Shown one piece after another: positions 45,001 to 57,000 of a DNA stretch of 64,000 nt. The notes under the pieces were generated by a model, which was not told the DNA's origin, did no database searches, and saw only the letters and a list, made by a program, of their open reading frames with translations. The position numbers were made by a program, and so were the translations under genes. The DNA is from Amoebophrya sp. A120 (taxonomy: Eukaryota; Sar; Dinophyceae; Syndiniales; Amoebophryaceae). The stretch covers positions 434,001 to 498,000 of the forward strand of contig CAJINV010000020.1 in NCBI GenBank assembly GCA_905178155.1, given 5' to 3'. The stretch's first letter is position 1, and each line of letters opens with the position of its first letter.

Positions 45001-48000
45001 CAAGACGGGCAGCGACTGCGCTTCCCACGGCGACGCAAAATGCGAAAGCTGCAGCGCGGGCTATGACTTGAGTGGCGACGTGTGCTCTTTGAAAACGTGC
45101 AATTGCCCGACGGGGACTCCCGCAACGGGGACCACTTGTCCGAACGACGGAGACGACCACTGCATCGCACCGTGCAATTTCGGATATCACTTGGATGGCA
45201 CCGAGTGCAAAGAAAATGTGTGCACGTGCCACAACGGCGTTTCGCACGGTACTATCAATGGCAAACATGGCGGGTCTGGGCCTGGATCATCTCTCGTGCA
45301 TTTGATTACTTACTTATACAGGGCTAGGCTCCTCCTGCTCATGGTCATGCCTGACCGCTATCTGTAGCTTCCAAGATAATTTGTCTTGCATGGCACCACG
45401 GCGACCCACGAGCCTCAAATACATGCGAAAATAACAACGCGATGATTTTTCATGAGCGCTACGCAACAATCTTCAGTGTACGGCGGTTCATCGTCGGGAC
45501 GTCGTGTTGCTTAAGTATCTTGTATGATCCAGATTCACAAACTTGGATAGGTCGCACAACAGATGAACTTGATTCCAGACCTCCTAGGTCATAATGTTTG
45601 CAGGTGATACGTGCCACCGGAACGAGTTGCGCGGTCCACGACACGAACGGCTGCTCCGCCTGCGACGCTGGTTACCATTTTAACGGAGATACGTGCGTGG
45701 CGAACATTTGCACCTGCGCGAACGGGGTGGGCGCGACGTTGGCCGACTGCCCGACCCACGACACCGCGGTCTGCGCGGGCTGCGTTCTGGGCTACACCCT
45801 GCAGCCCGACGCCTCCTGCGCCGCAAACCAGTGCACGTGCCCGGGCGGGGGCGTTGGCAAGACGGGGACGGCTTGCGTCGTTGACGGGGCTGTTGACTGC
45901 GACAGTTGTACGGATAGCCAGCGCGCAGTCGACCCGGCGACGAGGGATTGCGTTTGTAGCGACGCCCTGGGCTACTACCTCGATAGCGCCTCCGGATCCT
46001 GCGCGGACAAGGTGTGCTCGTGCGAACACGGGATGGCGTCGCAGGGCGTCGCGTGTCTGGCCCACGGCGCACCGGGCTGCGCGTCCTGCGAAACTGGTTA
46101 CCACGCAAACGGCGATATCTGCACGCCCAACGTCTGCACCTGCGTAAATGGGGCGGGGACAACCCTGACCGAGTGCTCGGATCACGACACGGCAGATTGT
46201 GACGCCTGCGTCGCTGGCTACCACCTGGAGTACGACTCGGTCAATGACCGGAACGACTGCGTCGAGAACCAGTGCACTTGTGCCGACGGTTATGGAAGAA
46301 AAAAGACTATGCAAGTGTAGGTCTGTACTAAATGCAAAGCATGCAACGTCGGAGAGTTACACTTGTGATGCTGGCCAGCCAGAATAGCGTCCTGCTCTTA
46401 TACGGATTAATATCACGTACTCACCGTGTCCGTGCATGAAAAAATTTCTCTGTCACGCAAAAGAAATTTGTATTTGTGATGCTCTTACAAGAACTCCAGG
46501 ACACCTACACTCACAGTTTTTCTGTTGGATAACGGGACCGGCGCGACCGGCACAGCATGTGCCACCCATAATGAGCCGCTTTGCGCGGCCTGCACAACTA
46601 CCGGCTTCGAGTTGGTTTCCGGTGCCTGCGTGAAGAATTGTGTTTGCCCCCATGGTACTGCGGCGACTGGGGCCGACTGCCCGGGCAACGGCCAGACCAA
46701 GTGCGCTACTGGCACCTGCAACGACGGCTACTATCTGAATGGGGACGCCTGCGAGCTGAAGACTTGCTTGTGCAGTGAGGGAGTTGCATCCACCGGGAAA
46801 GACTGCCCAAACAACGGCGACACCCACTGCATGGCAGGGACCTGCAACATCGGTTTTTATGTGGATGGTAGCAGCGACTGCGTCGAGAAAGAGTGTACTT
46901 GCGAAAATGGGGTGGGCAAGACGGGGACGCAGTGCCCGTCGCACGGAGCTCACGCTTGCGGATCCTGCACAAACAACTTCAAGCTCATGAACAGCAAATG
47001 CAGCACATGCCTTCCCGGATTCAATAACGCCGTGAACAGTGCCCTGTGTGCGGCAAACGTATGCACTTGCGCCCACGGTGACGCCGCTACGGGCTCTGGG
47101 TGCGTTGCAGACGGCGCTGAAATCTGTACCGCCTGTACCGATTCAAACTGGGTTTTGGATTTCACGAACACGTGCTTTTGCAGCGACGCCGCCGGCTTCC
47201 ACGTGGATGCCAGTAGCGGTGCCTGCGAGGTGAAAACTTGCACTTGCAGCACCGGCGGAACGGCAGCTACCGGCAAAGACTGCGTCACACATGGCGCGGA
47301 CCAGTGTCTAGCCGGCCACTGCGACATCGGTTACTACTTTGACAGTAACGACAACCTGTGCAAAGAGAAGCAGTGTGAGTGCACGAATGGTGTGGGCAAA
47401 ACAGAAAAAGAGTGCCCGAATCATGGTGCTCACTATTGCGCGTCCTGCACCGGCAATTTCAAGTTGGCAAACAACAAGTGCGAGGCCTGCCTTTTTGGGT
47501 ACCATTTGGACGCTGGTGTGTGCGTGGAGAACCAGTGCACTTGTGACGAAGGGACCGGCGCGACCGGAACAGCATGTGCCACCCACAATGAGGCCCTTTG
47601 CGCGGCCTGCACAACTACCGGCTTCGAGTTGGTTTCCGGTGCCTGCGTAAAGAATTGCGTCTGCCCCCATGGTACTGCAGCGACTGGGGTAGACTGCCCG
47701 GGCAACGGCCAGACCAAATGCGCTACTGGCACCTGCAACGACGGCTACTATCTGAATGGGGACGCCTGCGAGCTGAAGACTTGTTTGTGCAGCGAGGGAG
47801 TTGCATCCACCGGGAAAGACTGCCCAAACAACGGCGACACCCACTGCATGGCAGGGACCTGCAACATCGGTTTTTATGTGGATGGTAGCAGCGACTGCGT
47901 CGAGAAANNNNNNNNNNNNNNNNNNNNNNNNNNNNNNNNNNNNNNNNNNNNNNNNNNNNNNNNNNNNNNNNNNNNNNNNNNNNNNNNNNNNNNNNNNNNN

Positions 48001-51000
48001 NNNNNNNGGCTACTACGATAACGGGGCCAACGAGTGCCTTCTCAAGGAGTGCACCTGCCCGGGCGGTGGCGTTGCCAACGATGGGACCGCCTGCCACGAA
48101 AATGGCGAGGTAAATTGCAAGAGCTGCACCGCTGCAAATTTTGCCGTTAACCCCGCTACTAAGGATTGCGAGTGCCAAGACTCCCTAGGGTTTTACGAAG
48201 ATAGCAGTGGGGTTTGTGCGCAGAAGACTTGCGTCTGTGATTTTGGAGCTGCAGCAACAGGAACCGATTGCCCGAGCAATGGCGCGCAGCAATGCATGCC
48301 GGTTGCTACCTGTGAAGACGGCTACTACCTGAATAGCAGCACGGGCGAATGCGAGGAGAAGCAGTGCACTTGTGCGAATGGGATAGGGAAGACGGGCAAA
48401 GAATGCCCAACGCACGACGCCCACGACTGCGCTTCGTGTACGAACAACTACGATCTACTCAACTACAAGTGCGACACCTGTTTGCCTGGATTTTACGAGC
48501 CAAGCGGCCCTGGAAACGGGTGCGAGCTGAAACAGTGCACCTGCCCGGGCGGCGGTACTAGCCACGAGGGGACGGCGTGTCACGAGCACGGGGAAGTTAG
48601 TTGCGACAGCTGCAGCAAGGCAAACTTCGAGATCGACCCGGTTTCCCGAGATTGTGTCTGCAGCGACGCCTCGGGCTTTCACGAGGATGCCGCGACGGGG
48701 GCGTGCGTCGTGAAGACTTGCGAGTGCGAGTTCGGGACCGCGGCCACGGGGCAAGAGTGCCCCATATGTGTTGCAAATATGAGTCTGGGTCTGGAAGAAC
48801 GCAACTTGTGATGCAAATTTTATTCAGACAACTCAAAGATCTGTCATGCATGAACAGCGAATGCGGCCGAAAATAACCTGGAACCAATCTACAGGATTTG
48901 CCATGCAGATTAGCCGTGATTGTTGGACAACCTTCTCAAGACGTGTGAAGTAGATGCTAGGGCGCCTACTTGCATGCCAGACCTCTCCTAGGTGATACAA
49001 GAGCTGCAGTATGGCAAAGACCTGCGTGCACACACATCCAGATCCAGATCGATATTTGCAATGTATACCCCAGTGACGGGGCCGACAAATGTGTGACACC
49101 CTGTGATACCGGGTACTACCTGAACGGCGACACGTGCGAGGAGAAGGAGTGCACGTGCGCGCACGGCGTCGGGAACGTCGGCGCCGACTGCGCGACCCAC
49201 GACACAATCAGTTGCGAGTCCTGCGACGCGGGGTACCACGTGAGCGGGGACATTTGTGCGGTGAACATTTGCACGTGCCAAAGCGGGTTGGGCACCACCC
49301 TCACCGACTGCGCGACCCACAACACCCCCAGTTGCGCGCTGTGCAGCAAAGGGTTCCACCTGGACGGGACGGGGGCCTGCGTGGAAAACGCCTGCACCTG
49401 CGCCAACGGCGTGGGCACCACGGGCACGGATTGCGTCACGCACGACACGCCCACCTGCGCCTCCTGCGACACCGGGGACAACTACGTGTTGGACGTCGGC
49501 ACGCAGCGGTGCCTCTGCAACGACGCCACGGGGTACTACCTGGACAGCACCAGCGACACCTGCAAGGAGAAGCAGTGTACGTGCGTGAACGGGGACGGTT
49601 TTACCGGCGCGGACTGCGCCACACACGACCGGATCCAATGCGAAACCTGCGACGCGGGCTACCACGTCAGCAACGACGTTTGCGCAGCCAACATCTGCAC
49701 GTGCCAGCACGGGCTCGGCACCACGCTGACCGACTGCGCCACGCACAGCACCCCTTTCTGCGCGCTCTGCAGCAAGGGCTACCACCTGGACGGCACGGGG
49801 GCCTGCGTGGAGAACGAGTGCACCTGCGACCACGGCGTGGGCACCACGGGGGTGGCTTGCGTCACGCACAACACCCACAGCTGCGCGTCCTGCACGGCGA
49901 CGAACTACGTACTGGACGCCGTCGTGGAGCGGTGCGTCTGCGACGACGCGAACGGCCACTACACGACCAGCGCCGGGGCGTGCGAGGAGAAGCAGTGCAC
50001 CTGCGCGAACGGGCTGGGTACCACGGGCACCGCGTGCACGACGCACGACACGCCCCAGTGTGCCTCGTGCGACGCGGCCACCAACTACGTGCTTGATGTC
50101 GCCTCGGAGAGCTGCGTGTGCAACGACGCCACGGGCTACTACCTGGACAGCAGTAGTGATACCTGCAAAGAGAAGCAGTGCACCTGCCCCAGCGGGGTGG
50201 GGAGAACCGGCGCGGCCTGCGCGTACCACGACGCGATTCGCTGCGAGTCCTGTGATGCCGGGTACCACCTGCACGGGGACACGTGCGCAGCCAACATTTG
50301 CACGTGCCCGAACGGGGTGGGCGCGTCTTTAACCACCTGCGAGACCCACGGCGAGGCCAGCTGCGCCGTGTGTAGCTTTGGGTACCACCTGGAGCAGAAA
50401 GCCTGCGCGGAAAACGTGTGTACGTGCGCCAACGGGGACCCGACCACGGGCACCTCCTGCTTCGCCCACGGCACTCCTGGGTGTGCCAAGTGCAACGAGA
50501 GCCTGGGTTATTTCTGGGACCCGATTTTCGGGTGTGGTATTCGCGAGTGCATTTGTCCCAACGGGCAGGGGAAAACCGGAATCGACTGCCCCAACCACGG
50601 GGACCACGAGTGCGCCAAGTGCGACGAGGGCTACGATTTGGACCAGGCCGTTTGTCACACCACGACCACGACGACCACCACGACGACCACATCGAGCACC
50701 ACGACCAGCAGCACTACTACCACCACGTCCACCACGACGGTCACGAGCACGACGACCACCAGTACCACGACGACGACGAGTACCACCACCACGGTGACCA
50801 CGAGCACCACGACCACCACCAGTACGACCACCTCCACCACCACCACAACCGCGGCCGGGTTCGCCAGCTTGGCGATGGAAGGAACCTTTTCCGCCCCCGA
50901 AGGCGTGGATTTGTCGACGGATCAGGCCTTCCTCGAAGCCGCGATCGCCTCCATCGCCGCCGTGCTCGGAATCGATCCCTCCGAAGTGGTCGGTGTTTCC

Positions 51001-54000
51001 TTCGAGCCGGTGCGGAGGAAGAGAGATCGGCGTCGTGCGCTGGTGGACGAGGGGGAGGAGGGGAAACATGACGTGTTCGTTAAAACAAGTGATAGAAATA
51101 GTTTCTACTTCTACAACTGGCTGTTCGCACCGTGGTCTACTTCTTCGACGGCGCTACGACGGATGTTGACCTCCTCCTCGGGCAGCAGTTCCTCCGCGGG
51201 GCAGACCTTCCGCATCACCGCCACACTGGCCGTGGACGACGCTTCCACCAAAGAAAAAATCGTGGCGGCCACCGCGGACAAGGACGCGCTGGCCGCGAGC
51301 ATGGCGACCACCATCGCCACGGAGGCTGCCGAGAAGGTGCCTGGGCTAAAAGTGGAGTCCATGGCCGTGGACACGAGCGCGAGCGACGGGTTTCTGGCCC
51401 CCACGAAGACCGGGGCCGGGTTCGCCAGTCTGGCCATGGACGGGGTTTTCCGTTCGCACGTCGAGCTAGCGACCAGCACGGAGTTCAAGACCGCGTTCAA
51501 AGGCGCTGTGGCAACCGCACTGGACGTGAACGCCACCGCGGTCATCTCTAATGTGGAGGTGGTCAGTACGCCCCCGCCGCCGAGCTTCAGCATAGGCGTC
51601 ACGGTGACTAACAACAACGCGAACGCGGCCACCCGAATGTTGCGCATGCTTATCAAATCTGCAAATATTTTTTGTCTGGGCTGCTGGAGTACATGACTTG
51701 TGATGCGGAGTCATGCATGAAGAGGGGTGCTGCAGCATTTGCATTTCTAGGTGCAGCGGAGCAACATGCCAGGACCAGGTTTATTTCAGAATTCTCTCTA
51801 CTTGTTTGCAGTGCGCCTGCTCAGCACTGAAAACTGTGCACGGCTGCATCAGATCAAATACGCTGCTCTCTTGCCGGTCATGCAACGCATTACAGACTTT
51901 GATTTGTTTCCTGGAGTGGCAGACAAGCAACACTAGTTCCAACTAAGTATTTCCCGGAGAGCCAAGACATATTTGCACTTGATAATGCTGCGGGGCCTTC
52001 TATTCTTCGCAAGTGAAGATGCTGACGCTGAGGACGAGGTTGCTGGAACAACAAGCTATGCGGATGAAGCAGCTGCAGCACCCAGAACAAGAAATCTGGG
52101 GGTAAAAACGTTCCACCACCTGGAAATCAAAACCGCACTGAACGTTCCCGAGGACGACGCCGCGCTGCGCAACAAGATCATCGGCGCGACCCGCGACGCG
52201 GCCACCTTTTCCACCAAAGTGTCGAAGGCGACGACACTGGCCATGCCGGCCGCGGAAGTGTACTCCTTGTACTTCAGTGCCACGAAGAGCGAGGGGTTTC
52301 TGTCCGAGACGCGGATCGCGGCCAACGCCCCCCCGCCCTCCTCAGTGGAGGAGGACAACAACTTTGGGCTCATTTTCGGGGCGGCCGCGGGCGGGGTTTT
52401 GGCTCTTGCCTTCGCAATCGGGTATTATTACCTGGCGAAAAAGAAGAGCAAAGAGGGCGACCAAGACAGCGAGCAGGGTACCGCGACCAGCAGCAGCTAC
52501 ACCACCGCAACATCTTCTGCGATTTTTTCCGCGGAAAAGGCGGAAAGCAAGCTCAGTTCCGAGCACAAGTTTCCCCCGCACCTGTTTCAGTGGAAGCCGC
52601 CGATTGTTCCCGCCGAGGAAACCGAGTCCGAATTCTCGAGCCAGGACACCAGCCTCTCCTCCCACCCGGCGCCACATCAGCGCCACGAGTACGCCGAGAA
52701 GTGGCGTGCGTATCGCGAGGGGCTGCTGCGCCCGCCCGCTTCTAAGGCCACGCCAGATCAAGAGGGTCGTGCCGAAGGAGCGGAACCGCAGCAAGGGGCG
52801 GCCACTGGAGCTGCTGAGGAGAAAAATGGGCAGTGGCTCCGCCGGGGCGGCCGGTGGTGGTTTCGCCCGGACCATGAGCAGCACTTGGAGCGCGAGATCA
52901 GAGCAGCGGAGGAAAGCAACCAAGTAGAACAACCAGCGGTAGCGGCCCAGTCAGCTGTGTCTGAGTCAGTCAGCCCGGACGGAGATAATCACGACCAGCC
53001 CCCGACTCCACCGACGGAAGCAGAACTGGAGCGGAGCAGCGCGACGAGTAGCAGTTCCTCCACCGAGGAGCCCGCGCTACGCGTGCCCACCTACGTGCGG
53101 CCAAAACCGCGCGAGACCGTGACCGATCCCGCCGACGTGCACCCGAGTATACATAGCGACTCGTACGTCGCACCGCTCGACCCCTCGCACTTTTTCGAGA
53201 GCGCCATTGCGTACACCACCGCCAATCAAGATGCGCTGCCCACTAGTCGGAAGTCCGTAGAGCGGTTCCACGCGGACCGCAGCGCGAATATGCTGCGGCT
53301 CCTGGACGAGGCGGGGGACGGCAGTTATCAAGTGTAAAAATGTCTGGGTCTGGATCTGGAAGAATGCAAGTTTGTCATGCTTGTCTGGCATGACTCTTAA
53401 ATCTGTCATGCACATTACCAAAGAGCCTCACTCTTCTGTCATGCAGAAACGCAGTTTGTCATGCAGAATAGGCAACACCTAGAAGCTCAGAAACTTGTGA
53501 TGCTGCGCCAGCATTTGTGGCGTCATCATGAGAGGCCACCCAGCATCACAAGTTTCCAGACCCAGACATTTTTACTTTTGATAGCAGGCGAAGGAGCACG
53601 ACGAAGCGGGTGTCGCTGGCCGGGGAGCGGAGCGTCGTGCTAATTGGTGACACGGATGAGGATATGCATTGCAAATATGTCTGGGTCTGGAAGAGTGTAA
53701 ACTTGTCATGCAGGCTTCCCATGACCTTGAGGTCGGGAATGCGGGACCTAGCATGAGCATGACAGAGTTTGTGAGGTCTCTGCCGTGCCTATCCTGCATG
53801 AGAAAGTCCCTCCAAACCTGGTCGAAAGTGGACAGCTTTTGGCACTCGTGCAACACAGATTTCTGCATGATTCGGCTTTGCGGCCCCCTCTTTTTCGACG
53901 CGTTCGGACTGAGGATTGTTCCGCTTGGCCTAAGCAGCATCACCTCAGGCTTCCAGGCTTCCGATTTAGCATGGCAAGTTGCAATCTTCCAGACGCCGAC

Positions 54001-57000
54001 ATTTTTGCAATCCATAGAGGAGAGTACGGGTTCGAAAACACAGAAAAAGTACGACCCCGACGCACTGTCCCTCGATGCGGTGGTAGTGGAGCGCCAAGGG
54101 TCGTCCGATGAGTCTTCGGAGGACGGAGCAGCTGTTGAAAAGAACAGGAACACCACCACGGAAAATGACATGCTCGCCCCGGACGAGGTCGCAGAGCTGG
54201 AACAGCTGCAGCGCCCGACGACCTCCGATATGAATGACTACATTCTGGCCAGCATGGCGCACACCGTTGTTGACCACACGCAGCACGTGGACTACAGCCA
54301 CCTCAGTGGGTTTTTTAACTACAACTTCAACGAGGAATATCGCAAGAAAAAACTGTTTCACTGTGAACTTGTGATGCATAGAATGGAACACAGGACTATT
54401 TGTCTTGCTACACCTACAAGACCTTGACTCTTTAGTGGTGTTTTCCCATTGAAAGCGCGCACCATGGCAAATTTTCTGTGTCATGTGTAACAAACTTGTG
54501 ATGCAGATCTTGCAAAATGATCACAGTGAAACAGTTTTTTCGTGGGATAAGGAAGAGAAGCACGAGCCCTCCGAGGACGGCGTTACGGTCGCCTCGATGG
54601 TCCAAAGGAAAAAGAAGCGGCGCAAGCGCCGGAGCAAAAATCGTGCGAGCGAGAACAGTATGATCACAGTGGAGAAGAATGTGGTTCTCGACGGCGAGGC
54701 CGCGAATAGTGCGAATGGCGCATTAGCTTTAGCTGCTTCTGGGAATGCGGAAGGAACAACTGACGAAGCAGTAGTAGATCAGGCCGAAGGGAACAACAAT
54801 TTGTCTTCCACACGCCGCACATCAAGTACCGCTGCGCAAGTCGCCGCGGCGCCCTTTCGCTTCTTCACGGGGGGATTTTCTTCTCTGCTACTACGAGGAC
54901 CTGGGAATATTAATGGATCTGCGTCTAGTACTTCTGCGCCGTCGAAAATAAAGATCGGCGCAGCTACTAGTACAACTGCCGATGAACAAGTCGAAGCCCC
55001 CGCACTTGAAGTCGAAATGACCGCTGCCGCAGTCGCTGACGACGTGCGGAGCGCTGGGTCGTCCTCTGGTCGTCGCGCCGGCACGGCTGCTGCACCAGGG
55101 GATAATGCACAAGAAAGGACATCAAGCGGCGAAGTAGATTACGCGACGGCAACAAGTCCGGGCAGTTTGGGTCTGGGATCATTCGAGTTGGCCATCGTGG
55201 ACGAGAAGTCTCCCAGCACGGAAGAAGTTTCTGGAGAACAAGCCGATGTTGCAGATGCACCTACAACGCCGACGTCGATACTAGACGTTGCCCTGTTGAC
55301 CACAGGAGCGGCACCTTCTGCTGGCGAAGGGGCCGACGCGCGTATAGGAGAACAAGAACCCACCTCGCTGTTTGACGGTGGATATCTTTCGTCTTTTGCC
55401 GCGTCAGCTGCACAGCAGGTACTAAACATCATGGATTTTTTAGAGCCGTACACATCAACAATAAATGACACCTCCAGAACCTTTTTTCTCGATGAGGTTG
55501 CTTGTGCCCTGTTCAGCGCAAGATGATGGGACGGAACAAGATAAGAATTACGCAGGAGAGCACGTTCTTGCATAGGCTGTGGCCAGCACTTCTGCTAAGT
55601 CGACCGATGCTTCTGTAGTTGACCATGCATCTTCGACCACTTTCATCTCAGTTGTATGTGTATCCAAACTTGAAAAATTGAAATCACCACTTCTATAACA
55701 GGTGGAGCAAAAATCCGAACCGGCTCAAGAAGCTACAGCAGGCATTGCGGTTGTACCAAATTTTCCGTCGGTCATGGACAAGGTGGAACCTCCTCCACCT
55801 CCGGACGACAATAATATGGACCCGGCGCAGTTGGTTTCGGTCCTGGTGATTCCGCCATCGGAAAGTGAGAAGCCTTCGGACAGCGAGAAGCCAACACCGC
55901 GGGAGGGCGTGGGGGCAGCGCCCTCGTGGACGTCGCCAGACGCGGTAATATCGCCATGGCCTTGGGCCTCTGTACTGCAAAAGTCATCTTCGGCAGAAGA
56001 TCCTGAGCAAGTGGAAGTAGATGCAATGGGAACTACGGATCCCACATCAAAAATCTGGAACCCATACGACACGGTCCCCGCGGTAGATCTGACATACGGA
56101 GGGTTATTTTTGCCCACATCTACTACTACCCAGGAAGTACAAGTAGAGACACAACAAGACGAAGAAAATAAAGAGAACTACGCCGGCACAGCAGCGATAG
56201 AAGACGTCGTAGTACTCGAAGCTCCAGAAGGAAAACAAGACACTGCAGCTACCTCTACGCAACTGGACAATAACGTCGACTTTATGTCCCTCCTGGTCTC
56301 CAGTTTCGCCGCATCGCTCGTTCCCTCCTCGACGGATTCACCGCAGGATGAACAAGCTGATAGAAATAAATCATCCGATAATTCCAAAGAACCTCCGAAG
56401 ACGTCCGCTGAAAAATCAGTGGCAGGAGACGAAGCAGAAGTTGTGCAACAAGTAGATGGCCCTCAACTCGGCAGCAGCAGCAAGAAAAAGCTGAGCAAAA
56501 GTGCGGCCGCGTTCACTACCACTCTCCAGTCCGCCAGCTCGACCGGCGGCGCGCGCTTGCGACAAGCCGCGGGTGGCATGAGGAAGCTCGTGGACGCCAC
56601 CGCCGCCCGTGCCTTTAGAAGGTCCTGGGTTATGGGGAAATGGAAGACCTCCACGGAGACAGAGGATAGTTCTGCGAGAGTAGAATTACCGACGGAAGAT
56701 CAAGATCAGATCGAGAGTAGTCTGACAGTGGAAAGAATAGGCAAGATTAACGCAGAGGGTGGAAACAACGGTACCGCTTGTAGTTCCCTGGATGGAGCTC
56801 CTGTTCTTCCTGAACAAGTAGAACTAGCGTCGCCAACAGTTGCTGTCCCTGAAGATTATACTAATGGTCGTTCAGTGCAGGGGGAGGCTGTTGCTCAGCA
56901 AGAGGTGCGGAGTGATGTGCCGTCGTCCACGATTTCTCGAGCAGATGGTGCCACGAGGACCAGTGCTGATGTAGAAGGCGCTCCAAAAAATGTGGGAAGC

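Larger units (their letters stand above)
44009..45716 (+). repeat. Segmental tandem duplication, second copy
   Basis: Copy of 42119-43826 including two introners with their flanking repeats. Adds about 570 residues' worth of Cys-rich modules to the protein. Confidence 0.95.

Noticed and set aside
48988-50274. 428-codon antisense frame and a 320-codon alternative + frame across the Cys-rich repeats
   Set aside because: The + frame used has regularly spaced Cys modules and joins in fr­ame to neighbouring exons; the others are Arg/Ala/Val-rich shadows.
50655-50846. Antisense poly-Val open frame
   Set aside because: Simple complement of the ACC/ACG threonine tract.
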